Shown: positions 9,606 through 19,540, counted from the stretch's first letter. The stretch: 64,000 bases of DNA from Cellvibrio sp. PSBB023 (GCF_002007605.1 NZ_CP019799.1:496001-560000); one strand, 5' to 3'. Numbers and translations are program-made. Notes: generated from the letters alone by a model not told the origin.

Positions 9606-12600
9606 ATGAGCAATGCCGTTGCTACTGTTGCATACCTTCAAGGCCAAGCTTGGGCAAAAGCGCCCGATGGAAGTTTACGTCCGCTCACCTTGGGTGCGGT
9701 TCTCCATGACAATGAAATTCTGGTGACCGCCGAAGGTGCACGAGTAGAACTGGATATTGGCGGTGTTGAGGCGTTGGTCATTAACGGTGGCCAGGAAGTG
9801 GCTATGAGCCGCGACATGAACCCGCAAACCGCGACTTCTGCCGATGAAGCTTTATTGAATGATGCCAGTGTGGAGCAAGTATTAGCAGCACTGGAGCAAG
9901 ACGGTGATTTACTGGACGAGTTGGAAGAAACGGCTGCAGGTGATAACGGCGCGAGCGGCGGCGGTTCCAATAGTTTTGTGCGCTTGGATCGCATCTCTGA
10001 ATCCACGGACTCGCTGGCATTTACCTATGCCCAGGATGCACAGCCTGAATCGACACTGGTTTTGAATGATGGTGAACCGGTATCTTCTTCCTCAGAAGAG
10101 GAGCCTGAGGTTCCAGTTGATCCGGAACCACCGGTAAACAGCGATCCTATATCTGCTGACCAAACTTTGACGGTTGATGAAGATACAGCGCTCAATGGTC
10201 AAATCATCGCTACTGATGCGAATGGCGATACCCTGTCTTACGCGGTAACGACCAACCCAGTAAATGGCACGCTGACACTGAATCCCGCAACCGGCGCCTT
10301 CGTCTACACGCCGAACGCCAACTACAACGGCAGTGATTCGTTTGTGGTGACCATCAGTGATGGCAAGGGCGGTACCACGACCAGTACTGTGAACATCGGC
10401 GTTACGCCAGTGAACGATGTCCCGGTCTCTGCCGATCAAAACCTCACCACCGACGAAGACGTGGCCTTGCCTGGTCAGATCGTGGCGAGCGATGTGGATG
10501 GCGATACCCTGTCTTACGTGGTAACGACCAATCCCGCAAATGGCACTTTGGCACTGGATCCCGCAACTGGCGCCTTCGTCTACACGCCGAACGCCAACTA
10601 CAACGGCAATGATTCGTTTGTGGTGACTATCAGCGATGGCAAGGGTGGCACAACCACCAGCACCGTGAACATCGGCGTTACACCGGTGAATGATGCGCCG
10701 GTCTCTGCCGACCAAAACCTTACTACTGATGAAGACGTGGCCTTATCTGGTCAGATCGTGGCGACGGATGTGGATGGCGATACCCTGTCTTACGCGGTAA
10801 CCACCAATCCGACAAACGGTACTTTGACGCTGGATCCCGCAACTGGCGCCTTTGTCTATACCCCGAACGCCAACTACAACGGCAGTGATTCGTTTGTGGT
10901 GACTATCAGTGATGGCAAGGGCGGTACGACTACCAGCACTGTAAACATCGGCGTTACGCCGGTGAATGATGCGCCGGTTTCAGCGGATCAAAACCTCACT
11001 ACCGACGAAGACGTGGCCTTGCCTGGTCAGATAGTGGCTAGCGATGTGGATGGCGATACGCTGACCTACACCGTCACCACTAACTCTGCAAATGGCACTT
11101 TGACACTGGATCCCGCGACTGGCGCCTTTGTTTACACCCCGAATGCTAACTACAACGGCAATGATTCGTTTGTGGTCACCATCAGTGATGGCAAGGGCGG
11201 TACCACTACCAGCACCGTGAACATCGGCGTTACGCCGGTGAATGATGCCCCGGTCTCCGCCGATCAAAACCTTACTACTGACGAAGACGTGGCCTTGCCC
11301 GGTCAGATCGTGGCTAGCGATGTGGATGGCGATACGCTGTCTTACTCAGTAACGACCAATCCTGCAAATGGCACTTTGACGCTTGATAGCGCAACTGGCG
11401 CCTTCGTCTATACACCGAACGCCAACTACAACGGCAATGATTCGTTTGTGGTGACTATCAGCGATGGTAAAGGCGGTACGACTACCAGCACTGTGAACAT
11501 CGGTGTCATACCGGTGAACGATGCGCCGGTCTCTGCCGATCAAAACCTTACTACCGACGAAGACGTGGCCTTGCCTGGTCAGATCGTGGCTAGCGATGTG
11601 GATGGCGATACGCTGACCTACACCGTCACCACTAACCCTGCAAATGGCACTTTGACACTGGATCCCGCGACTGGCGCCTTTGTTTACACCCCGAATGCTA
11701 ACTACAACGGCAATGATTCGTTTGTGGTCACTATCAGTGATGGCAAGGGCGGTACCACCACCAGCACCGTGAACATCGGCGTTACACCGGTGAATGATGC
11801 GCCGGTCTCCGCCGATCAAAACCTTACTACCGACGAAGACGTGGCCTTGCCCGGTCAGATCGTGGCGACGGATGTGGACGGCGATACGCTGACCTACACA
11901 GTCACCACTACCCCTGCAAACGGCACGCTGACTCTGGATCCTGCGACTGGCGCCTTCGTCTACACACCGAACACTAACTACAACGGTAGTGATTCGTTTG
12001 TGGTCACCATCAGTGATGGCAAGGGCGGTACCACTACCAGCACTGTGAACATCGGTGTTACTCCGGTGAACGATGCCCCAGTCTCTGCCGACCAAAACCT
12101 TACTACCGATGAAGACGTGGCCTTGCCCGGTCAGATCGTGGCGACAGATGTGGATGGCGATACCCTGTCTTACGCGGTAACTACCAACCCAGTAAATGGT
12201 ACGCTGACGTTGGATCCCGCAACTGGCGCCTTTGTTTACACCCCGAATGCTAACTACAACGGCAACGATTCGTTTGTCGTTACCATCAGTGATGGTAAAG
12301 GCGGTACGACTACCAGCACTGTGAACATCGGTGTTACGCCGGTGAACGATGCCCCAGTCTCTGCCGACCAAAATCTCACCACCGACGAAGATGTGGCCTT
12401 GCCCGGTCAGATCGTGGCTAGCGATGCGGATGGCGATACGCTGTCCTACACAGTAACGACCAATCCTGCAAATGGTACTTTGACGCTTAATAGCGCAACT
12501 GGCGCCTTCGTCTACACCCCGAACGCTAACTACAACGGCAACGATTCATTTGTCGTCACCATCAGCGATGGCAAAGGCGGTACCACTACCAGTACCGTGA

Positions 12601-15600
12601 ACATCGGTGTTACACCGGTGAACGATGCTCCGGTCTCTGCCGACCAAAACCTCACTACCGAAGAAGACACCCCCATCGATGGCGCTATTGTTGCGACTGA
12701 TGCCGATGGGGATACTTTGGCTTATAGCGTCACTACCGGCCCAGTGCACGGCACAGTGACGCTAAATCCTGCGACTGGCACTTTCACTTACACCCCGAAT
12801 ACCAACTACAACGGCAGCGATTCGTTTGTGGTCACCATCAGTGATGGCAAGGGTGGTACGACCACCAGCACGATCAATATTGGTGTCACACCGGTAAATA
12901 ATGCCCCAACTTCTGCTGACCAAAACCTCACCACCGATGAAGACGTGGCCTTGCCCGGTCAAATCGTCGCTAGCGATGTGGATGGCGATACCTTGTCTTA
13001 CGCGGTAAAGACCAATCCTGCAAATGGCACCTTGACCTTGGATCCCGCGACTGGCGCCTTCGTTTACACCCCAAATGCTAACTACAACGGCAGCGATTCC
13101 TTTGTGGTGACCATCAGCGATGGTAAAGGCGGCACAACCACTAGCACGGTGAATATCGGTATAACACCCGTTAATGATGCCCCCGTTGCTGCGGACGATT
13201 ACTTTACGATCGATGAAGACACGCCATTAGTCATTAGCCCAAGTCAATTATTGGCCAATGATACTGATGTGGATGGCAACCCCCTGACGATTATCACTAT
13301 TCAAAGTGCAGTTAATGGCACATTGAATGTTGTAGGCGGCAACATTGTCTTCACGCCTGCGGCTGACTATTCCGGGCCTGCATCATTCCGCTACACCATC
13401 AGTGATGGAAAAGGTGGATACAGCACCGGCACAGTCCATATCACAGTAAACCCGGTTAATGATCCAACGGTGATGAAGCCGGAAGTGGTTAGTGTGCTTG
13501 AAGACAGCTTTATTGAAGGTAATGTGCTGGCCAATGACTATGATCCTGATGATGTATTGAGCATCCAATACTATGAAATTGATGGTGTGAAACACTCACC
13601 AGGAACAGAGCTCGATATTTCGGGGGTAGGGACATTCCTGCTATTGAGCAACGGCGATTATACGTTTACCCCGTTTGCCAATTACAACGGCCCCGTACCG
13701 GTGATTAGCTATACCACTAACACCGGTGCATCCAGCACCCTGACTATTACCATCACACCGGTAAATGATTTGCCCGTCGCTGTGGATGACAATTTCTCGA
13801 TGGAAGGAAACACGTCATTGGTTATAAACCCCAGCGAACTGTTGGCCAATGATTACGATATTGATGGCGATATATTGTCTGTGTCGACCATTTTTGGCAT
13901 CGACAATGGCACTGTTTCTATTTCCGGCGGCAATATTATATTTACCCCAACACCTGGGTTCTCTGGGGCGGCTTCATTCAGCTACACCGTGTCCGATGGC
14001 AAGGGTGGCTATGATACGGCGAAGGTAAATATCAATGTGACGCCAGCGAATATTGCGCCCGTTGCCAATGACGACAATCCTGTCGGTGTTGGTGCAGAGG
14101 CAGGGCTGCATTCTGAATACTTTGCCTATCGCCAGGGGACTGATGGCCCCAATCTGACCAACTTGAATCAGGTTGTTAACTACATTGATGGTAAGACGCC
14201 GTCAGCCACCTTTACGGCCACAACCCTGAATTACAACCCCGGTAATTTGTTTGATAACAATCTGGGCGCTGGTGCGGGGGCTAACTTGCGCACCTTCCTG
14301 GGGAGTGATGCCACCAGCCTGAGCAATAATCCGATTACTTCCAGCGATGCCATTATTCGCATGAATGGGTTTGTTGAGTTAGAAGCTGGCACCTATAAGT
14401 TCCGGATATTGGGTGATGATGGTTATCAAATCAAAATTGATGGTGTCACCGTTGCCGAGGTGTCCAAAAACCAAAGCGCGACACTCACTGAGCACCCTTC
14501 ATTTACTATTGCAACGGGTGGTTTGCATACCATCGAAATCGTCTATTGGGATCAGGGATATTACGCGCGCTTTACCGCAGAACTCAGCAACAACGGCGGT
14601 GCGACTTATCAACCGTTCAGCGCGTTTAACAGTTACAAATCGGCCAATTTTGTGGCCACGGAAGACACACCTTACAGCATCAGTGCAGCGACTTTGCTCG
14701 CCAATGACACTGACGCCAATGGCGATACCCTGAGCATCCAGAGTGTGCAGGGCGCGACTCACGGAACGGTGGCGTTGGTTGGCGGCAATGTGGTGTTCAC
14801 ACCGGCGGCCAATTATGCAGGCCCGGCATCCTTTACTTATACCGTGACAGATGGTCGTGGTGGCGTGAGTACCGCAACGGTGAATCTGGTGGTTAAACCG
14901 GTCAATGATGCGCCTGTAGCGGCGAATGATAGTGTGACTATCGGCGCCGATAAAACGACGACCATTCCGACGACTACCTTGCTGGCCAATGACACTGATG
15001 TGGATGGCGATATCCTTGAAATCATCAGCGTGCAAAATGCCTCCCATGGCACTGTCAGCCTGGGTAGCAATGGTGTGATTTTCACGCCAACAACCGGCTA
15101 TGAGGGCAATACTGCCGGCTTTGAATACACAGTGCGTGACCCCAGTGGGCTTACCAGTACAGCCAGGGTTAACCTCACGGTAGGCAGCGCCAACGCACCA
15201 TCGGTGGTAGTGAGTAAAACCTTGGTGGCGGTGGCCCATGGCACCGGCGGTACCAGTGTGAAATTCCCTATCACCACCAAACTGGTGGATACCGATGGCT
15301 CGGAAAGCTTGTCCATCAAAGTGAGCAATGTGCCCACCGGCTTGAGCTTTAATGCGGGTGTCAATTTGGGTGGCGGTGTATGGCAATTTACCGAGGCAGA
15401 TTTGCCTAACCTGATGCTGAATATCCCCGGCAGCTACAGCACTAATGCGACTAATTTGACGGTACAGGTCACATCGACTGAGATGTACGGTGGGTTCACT
15501 GCATCAACCTCATCGATTGTTATGTTGAAAGCCTCATATACCACTGTTGATATTACAACCACCGCGTCTGGCAATTACACCGGGAGTTCGGCGAGCGAAT

Positions 15601-16232
15601 ATATTCAGGGCGGTGCGGGCGACAACATTATTAATGGCGCTAATGGTAATAACATTATTAATGGCGGTGCCGGTAACGATACGATCACCACGGGCAGTGG
15701 CTCGGATATTATCTACGGCGGCAGCGGTAACGATATTATCAGCAGTGGCTCCGGTAACGATCGCATCTATGGCGGTGCCGGTAACGACATCATGAAAGGT
15801 GGTGAGGCCGGCGAAAACTTTGTTGACGTATTTGTCTGGAATTTGGGCGACCAAGGTGTTGCCGGTACACCTGCGGTAGATACCATTCAAAACTTCAGTA
15901 CAGCGGCAGTCGGTAATAATGGGATTGGTGGTGATGTGCTGGATTTACGCGATTTGCTGCAGGGTGAATCTGTTGGTGCGTCTAATAGCGCGGGCAACCT
16001 GGCGGATTACCTTCACTTTGAAATCAGCGGCAGCAACACGGTTATCCATATCAGTCATACCGGCGGTTTTGGTGCGGATAACCACGCTGTGGGTAGCAGT
16101 TTTACCAGCGGGGCAACTACCCAGCAAATCGTATTGGAGGGTGTTAACCTGCAATCGGCTTACAATGGTGCAACGACTGACCAGCAAATTATTACGCAGT
16201 TGTTAAACAACAATAAATTGATTACCGACTAA
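9606..16232 (+). CDS. lapA: LapA-like giant adhesin: retention module, repeats, PA14, RTX
   Basis: This 2208-residue surface adhesin is secreted by the upstream type I system. Residues 1-108 form a LapA/BapA-type retention module (TVAYLQGQAWAKAPDGS), ending at a TAAG cleavage motif (109-112). Eleven near-identical 92-residue bacterial cadherin/VCBS-like repeats (DxDGDTLSY, NYNGSDSFVVTISDGKGG) fill about 179-1195. Further cadherin-like units (LLANDTDVDG) surround a PA14 domain (about 1497-1678; RILGDDGYQIKIDG). RTX nonapeptides (GGAGNDTI type, about 1996-2065) and a C-terminal type I secretion signal end the protein. ATG 9606 follows CGGAG; an in-frame ATG at 9567 lacks a binding site. The retention module would stay plugged in the TolC-OmpA channel until LapG cuts. 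Confidence 0.93.
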   Translation: MSNAVATVAYLQGQAWAKAPDGSLRPLTLGAVLHDNEILVTAEGARVELDIGGVEALVINGGQEVAMSRDMNPQTATSADEALLNDASVEQVLAALEQDGDLLDELEETAAGDNGASGGGSNSFVRLDRISESTDSLAFTYAQDAQPESTLVLNDGEPVSSSSEEEPEVPVDPEPPVNSDPISADQTLTVDEDTALNGQIIATDANGDTLSYAVTTNPVNGTLTLNPATGAFVYTPNANYNGSDSFVVTISDGKGGTTTSTVNIGVTPVNDVPVSADQNLTTDEDVALPGQIVASDVDGDTLSYVVTTNPANGTLALDPATGAFVYTPNANYNGNDSFVVTISDGKGGTTTSTVNIGVTPVNDAPVSADQNLTTDEDVALSGQIVATDVDGDTLSYAVTTNPTNGTLTLDPATGAFVYTPNANYNGSDSFVVTISDGKGGTTTSTVNIGVTPVNDAPVSADQNLTTDEDVALPGQIVASDVDGDTLTYTVTTNSANGTLTLDPATGAFVYTPNANYNGNDSFVVTISDGKGGTTTSTVNIGVTPVNDAPVSADQNLTTDEDVALPGQIVASDVDGDTLSYSVTTNPANGTLTLDSATGAFVYTPNANYNGNDSFVVTISDGKGGTTTSTVNIGVIPVNDAPVSADQNLTTDEDVALPGQIVASDVDGDTLTYTVTTNPANGTLTLDPATGAFVYTPNANYNGNDSFVVTISDGKGGTTTSTVNIGVTPVNDAPVSADQNLTTDEDVALPGQIVATDVDGDTLTYTVTTTPANGTLTLDPATGAFVYTPNTNYNGSDSFVVTISDGKGGTTTSTVNIGVTPVNDAPVSADQNLTTDEDVALPGQIVATDVDGDTLSYAVTTNPVNGTLTLDPATGAFVYTPNANYNGNDSFVVTISDGKGGTTTSTVNIGVTPVNDAPVSADQNLTTDEDVALPGQIVASDADGDTLSYTVTTNPANGTLTLNSATGAFVYTPNANYNGNDSFVVTISDGKGGTTTSTVNIGVTPVNDAPVSADQNLTTEEDTPIDGAIVATDADGDTLAYSVTTGPVHGTVTLNPATGTFTYTPNTNYNGSDSFVVTISDGKGGTTTSTINIGVTPVNNAPTSADQNLTTDEDVALPGQIVASDVDGDTLSYAVKTNPANGTLTLDPATGAFVYTPNANYNGSDSFVVTISDGKGGTTTSTVNIGITPVNDAPVAADDYFTIDEDTPLVISPSQLLANDTDVDGNPLTIITIQSAVNGTLNVVGGNIVFTPAADYSGPASFRYTISDGKGGYSTGTVHITVNPVNDPTVMKPEVVSVLEDSFIEGNVLANDYDPDDVLSIQYYEIDGVKHSPGTELDISGVGTFLLLSNGDYTFTPFANYNGPVPVISYTTNTGASSTLTITITPVNDLPVAVDDNFSMEGNTSLVINPSELLANDYDIDGDILSVSTIFGIDNGTVSISGGNIIFTPTPGFSGAASFSYTVSDGKGGYDTAKVNINVTPANIAPVANDDNPVGVGAEAGLHSEYFAYRQGTDGPNLTNLNQVVNYIDGKTPSATFTATTLNYNPGNLFDNNLGAGAGANLRTFLGSDATSLSNNPITSSDAIIRMNGFVELEAGTYKFRILGDDGYQIKIDGVTVAEVSKNQSATLTEHPSFTIATGGLHTIEIVYWDQGYYARFTAELSNNGGATYQPFSAFNSYKSANFVATEDTPYSISAATLLANDTDANGDTLSIQSVQGATHGTVALVGGNVVFTPAANYAGPASFTYTVTDGRGGVSTATVNLVVKPVNDAPVAANDSVTIGADKTTTIPTTTLLANDTDVDGDILEIISVQNASHGTVSLGSNGVIFTPTTGYEGNTAGFEYTVRDPSGLTSTARVNLTVGSANAPSVVVSKTLVAVAHGTGGTSVKFPITTKLVDTDGSESLSIKVSNVPTGLSFNAGVNLGGGVWQFTEADLPNLMLNIPGSYSTNATNLTVQVTSTEMYGGFTASTSSIVMLKASYTTVDITTTASGNYTGSSASEYIQGGAGDNIINGANGNNIINGGAGNDTITTGSGSDIIYGGSGNDIISSGSGNDRIYGGAGNDIMKGGEAGENFVDVFVWNLGDQGVAGTPAVDTIQNFSTAAVGNNGIGGDVLDLRDLLQGESVGASNSAGNLADYLHFEISGSNTVIHISHTGGFGADNHAVGSSFTSGATTQQIVLEGVNLQSAYNGATTDQQIITQLLNNNKLITD
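9930..9941 (+). other. predicted LapG cleavage site (TAAG) in the adhesin
   Basis: Codons for Thr-Ala-Ala-Gly at residues 109-112, just after the retention module. In Pseudomonas fluorescens LapA the protease LapG cuts within the same TAAG motif at nearly the same position. Acidic residues before it (LLDELEE) and a Gly/Ser-rich stretch after it suggest an exposed linker. Confidence 0.8.
10144..13190 (+). repeat. eleven tandem 276-bp coding repeats in lapA
   Basis: Each unit is 276 bases (92 codons) beginning about PVSADQNLTTDEDVALPGQ. Units 2-9 and 11 differ at few positions even at the DNA level; units 1 and 10 (TTEEDTPIDGAI) are more divergent. Long antisense open frames in this stretch are by-products of the repeat. 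Confidence 0.95.
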
Positions 16233-16248
16233 GGTAATGTGGTAAAAA

Positions 16249-16276
16249 TCCCGCTAGTAATAGCGGGATTTTTTTG
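16249..16276 (+). terminator. rho-independent terminator after lapA
   Basis: A perfect 9-bp stem (ATCCCGCTA/TAGCGGGAT), GTAA loop and seven T residues, 16 bases after the lapA stop. Confidence 0.9.
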
Positions 16277-16286
16277 TGGGGTAGGT

Positions 16287-16616
16287 ATGTATATAAAACG
16301 CAATCATCAGGGCGATATTATTGCGCTGAGCAAAGTGGCTGCTGCGGATTTTACCGAGCAGTTGGCGGATGACGATGCACAGCTTCTGGCGTTTTTGCAG
16401 AGTGAAAAATCTTCCGAGCAATTGGCGCTGGAGCAAACCGATACTGCTATGGCGCGGGTACTGGAAGACGTTGTGGGGCTGCTGGTGGAGCAGGGGGTGA
16501 TTCGCTTTACTGATTTGCCCGCACCAGCACAAGACAAGCTACTGGCGCGGCGCGAATTGCGTGGCAAGCGTCAAGGCATTGAACTGCTTGATGATGGCGA
16601 CCACTTGCCGTTGTAA
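16287..16616 (+). CDS. conserved small protein of unknown function
   Basis: The protein has 109 residues starting MYIKRNHQGDIIALSK, with no signal peptide or membrane span, and ends in a charged segment (LARRELRGKRQG). I recall similar small proteins in pseudomonads, often loosely labelled tryptophan synthase beta-like, but there is no catalytic motif here to support that name. ATG 16287 is chosen because GGGGTAGG lies just upstream and the longer frame would start inside the lapA terminator. It sits between lapA and the convergent lapD. Function is not known. Confidence 0.7.
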   Translation: MYIKRNHQGDIIALSKVAAADFTEQLADDDAQLLAFLQSEKSSEQLALEQTDTAMARVLEDVVGLLVEQGVIRFTDLPAPAQDKLLARRELRGKRQGIELLDDGDHLPL

Positions 16617-16639
16617 TTTAGGGTAATTGAAGCGGGCCG

Positions 16640-18583
16640 CTATTGAATATGCGGCCCGGTCACGCCATCCATTCCCAAGGTAAATAACACATCCCGTTCG
16701 GCGGTAGTTTGCACACCTTCGGCGATCATCAGCAAACCAATTGAATGGCCCAATGTGCACAGGCTTTGCACAAATGTCTGGTTATTTGGTTGTGTATCAA
16801 TATCGCGAATAATGGCGCTGTCGATTTTTAAAAAGGCCAGTCCCATCTCCTGCAATTTATCAAACTGGGTGAACTCCAGCCCCACATGTTCCAGGCCGAC
16901 AGAGCACCCCAAACGACGCAATTGCGTGGTGAAAATACGCAGTTCTTCCGCGTGGCGAACCACGCAGGTCTCCGGGAATTCCAGCCAAAGTTGTTGGGTG
17001 CGGCCGGTGTGCATTGCAATTAATTCCAGTGCTTGCTCGCGAAAACTGGCGCTGCACAATGCGGCGGCGGACACGTTAATCGCCATAGGTTGCGCCATGT
17101 TGGCAAGTTGTGTGAGTGCCATACGCAATACCGCCAAATCAATATTGGACATGACGCCAAGGCGAACCGCCCAGGGGATAAAATAGCCCGCTGGTTTTTG
17201 CTCGTTATCCAGTTGCAAACGCACGACGGTTTCATCGTGCACTAATTCGCCCTGTGCATTGCGTACCGGAAATTTCACTAGCGCGATTTCTTGTGCGAGC
17301 AGTGCATTATCAATGGCTTCGCGCCACTGGCTTAAATTCTTTGACTGGGAGTCAGCTTGACCTTCATCGCGAATCACAACCGCGCGGTTACCTTTTAACT
17401 CTGCTTGCGCCAAGGCACCGTCCAGGCGATGCAATAAATCGGCGCGTCCATCACCGTGTTTGAAATTACACAAGGCCATGGGCAACGCAATCTGTGCGTG
17501 GCCAGTGGCAATTAATTGGAAATTCAATTGCTGCGAAATATCGGCACTGACAATATCAACCGGCGTATCGGTGGGAATCAGCAAACAAAAATCGCTGCCG
17601 TTTAAACGGCCGGCGTAACTTGCAGGGTAGCGCTGGGTAAGATCGCTAAACACGCTGGCAATGGCACAGAGCAGTTGATCGACCTGGTGGTGTCCGAGCT
17701 GGTTATTTAAATGCTGCAATTCCATAACCCGTGCAATGGCAATTACCCCTTGGCCTTGTGCTTCTTCCTGGGTGAGTTGTGCATCAAACAAATGCAAAAA
17801 ATGCATGCGATTGGCAATGCCGGTCAGTGAATCCATTTGCGATTCACGGCGCAATAATTCGAGCTGGCGCGCCTCTTTTTCCAGCATGTGTTTAACGCTG
17901 GTAGAGAGACGGTTCATCGCTCGCACCAAGCGTTGGAACTCCCTAGTTTTGGGTTCTTCCGAGGTAATAAACCGGCGCTCGCCAATGGCTTCGGCCTGAC
18001 TTACCACCACATCCAGCGGGCGGGAAATGTATTTTAAAATCAAACTGCCAATCAGGCCGCTGAGCAGGGTTGCAAATAAAAACCACTCTAATAAATCGCG
18101 GGTATTTTTCCACAAGGCTTCCAGTGCGTAGCCCGAGTGGCTTTTTACAACCAGGGTGCCGGCCTGTTGCCAGCCGTCCTGAATTTGCGCAATACCGGGC
18201 GCCACATCAAAATCCACTTGCCTGGCAAACCAATCGGGAACGCGGGGACTGTTGCTGGCTTTAGCGCTGTCGTTATCAGCTAATACACCGGTATTTTCAT
18301 AATGGCGCGCAACAATAGCCTGCTTATTGGAATCCTGAAAAATAATATATTCATAATGGCCGGAATCAAATTGCGCGGTGATTAACAGCTCCAATGTCAC
18401 TGGATCTTTATCGGGCATTTGTGAAATAGACAACGCCAGTGAGTTGGCATTATCGATATTTTTTAACCGCAATTGTTCCTGCAAATAGGTTTTGGCGGTG
18501 ATAGTGCTAATCACAAAATTACCGCCCAGCGCCAGTAATAGCAGGGATAAAATCCCGATCCACAATTGTTTAATTAATGACAT
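16640..18583 (-). CDS. lapD: LapD-like c-di-GMP receptor with degenerate GGDEF and EAL domains
   Basis: This 647-residue inner-membrane protein controls LapG by inside-out signalling. Membrane spans lie at about 7-29 and 168-188, flanking a LapD/MoxY-type periplasmic domain (FDSGHYEYI; DGWQQAG at the place of the conserved loop Trp). A HAMP segment follows. The GGDEF domain reads RLNGSDF at its signature (326-332) and should not make c-di-GMP. The EAL domain (about 420-647) has ETVVR in place of EALLR and should bind rather than cleave. In P. fluorescens, c-di-GMP-bound LapD sequesters LapG and so preserves LapA on the surface. It is transcribed after lapG with a 52-base gap. Confidence 0.92.
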   Translation of the reverse strand: MSLIKQLWIGILSLLLLALGGNFVISTITAKTYLQEQLRLKNIDNANSLALSISQMPDKDPVTLELLITAQFDSGHYEYIIFQDSNKQAIVARHYENTGVLADNDSAKASNSPRVPDWFARQVDFDVAPGIAQIQDGWQQAGTLVVKSHSGYALEALWKNTRDLLEWFLFATLLSGLIGSLILKYISRPLDVVVSQAEAIGERRFITSEEPKTREFQRLVRAMNRLSTSVKHMLEKEARQLELLRRESQMDSLTGIANRMHFLHLFDAQLTQEEAQGQGVIAIARVMELQHLNNQLGHHQVDQLLCAIASVFSDLTQRYPASYAGRLNGSDFCLLIPTDTPVDIVSADISQQLNFQLIATGHAQIALPMALCNFKHGDGRADLLHRLDGALAQAELKGNRAVVIRDEGQADSQSKNLSQWREAIDNALLAQEIALVKFPVRNAQGELVHDETVVRLQLDNEQKPAGYFIPWAVRLGVMSNIDLAVLRMALTQLANMAQPMAINVSAAALCSASFREQALELIAMHTGRTQQLWLEFPETCVVRHAEELRIFTTQLRRLGCSVGLEHVGLEFTQFDKLQEMGLAFLKIDSAIIRDIDTQPNNQTFVQSLCTLGHSIGLLMIAEGVQTTAERDVLFTLGMDGVTGPHIQ

Positions 18584-18635
18584 GCTCGTGCCTTCTGCTG
18601 TTCAAGCCGTGATAGTAAAAGATTGATTGCGTCAC

Positions 18636-19355
18636 TCAAAATCCCTCCTCGCGCACGCGCGCTAGCAAGTCGCGCCAACGCGATAAGCGCGCAGTCGGAT
18701 CTGCCTGGGATTGCGCACTGTTGCCAACCCATAATCCTTCACTGTTAAAACTGAATACGGGGCGCAGGTCCGGCCGTTTACTGGCTGGTTCAATGCGGCT
18801 GATTAAATTATCCAGAATCAGCGGTTCTGCATCGGCGCTGCTGTAGTAACCGAGCACCATGTGCGCTTGAAAGCGTTTGCTCTGCGCGCCGCCAATTTGT
18901 GCGCGCACATAAATCAAACGCAATTGTTCGGTGGGTATGCCTAATTCCAACAAGCTCATGTATTTGGCAATGGTGAAGTCCTCGCAGTCGCCTGCGCGAA
19001 CGCCCATGGTTTCCAGTGGTGTGGCCCAGTAGTCGCTTTTTTGCCACAGGGTTACATCGTCGGTGTAGCGAATGTGACGATTAAAAAAATCATTTACCTG
19101 GGTAATTTTTTCGCGGTTATCGAGGGAGCGGCTGCTGTCGAGCATGCGATTCCATGCGCCAAGTAGTGCGACGCCATCGCTGCCGTAACGGCTTTGCATC
19201 ACCGCCTGCATTTTTTGTGGATTGAGTTCAGCAGCAACAAAGAGAGCGGAGCAAAGTGCAAACGCAAGGGCGATGCAGTAGCCGATCACCCTGACAACAG
19301 GACGAGCGCTAGAGATGTGTTTGAGCCAAAGGCTATTAATCCTGTGCACCGGCAT
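18636..19355 (-). CDS. lapG: LapG-like periplasmic cysteine protease (transglutaminase-like, BTLCP)
   Basis: This 239-residue protein has an N-terminal membrane/signal segment (VIGYCIALAFALCSALF). The catalytic triad is visible as C124 (AGDCEDF), H165 (QAHMVL) and D182 (LILDNL), spaced much as in P. fluorescens LapG. D123 and E125 beside the Cys match the reported calcium-binding residues. LapG cuts the TAAG motif in the LapA N-terminus and releases the adhesin when LapD is not bound to c-di-GMP. ATG 19355 is chosen; a TTG at 19370 extends the frame by five codons. lapG and lapD form a two-gene operon facing lapA. Confidence 0.92.
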   Translation of the reverse strand: MPVHRINSLWLKHISSARPVVRVIGYCIALAFALCSALFVAAELNPQKMQAVMQSRYGSDGVALLGAWNRMLDSSRSLDNREKITQVNDFFNRHIRYTDDVTLWQKSDYWATPLETMGVRAGDCEDFTIAKYMSLLELGIPTEQLRLIYVRAQIGGAQSKRFQAHMVLGYYSSADAEPLILDNLISRIEPASKRPDLRPVFSFNSEGLWVGNSAQSQADPTARLSRWRDLLARVREEGF

Positions 19356-19540
19356 GCAGGTATTCCGCAATTAAAAGGGCAATGAATAAATTGGGCATGA
19401 TAAGAGGATTATTGGCACAAGAGTCCGCTCAGTATAGTCAGCTTTCTAATGCTTTTTGAAAAATACTCTGCAAGCTGTAATCGTTTCCATTTAAACCACA
19501 GTGATTGCGCGAATCGCTCTGATTGCAATTTGAGCAAAAC

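Noticed and set aside
11346..12371. 341-codon minus-strand open frame inside lapA
   Set aside because: It is the antisense image of the coding repeats, with repeated Val/Ile/His text and no binding site.
10144..13190. regular repeats as a CRISPR array
   Set aside because: The period is 276 bases and the repeats are in one open protein frame.
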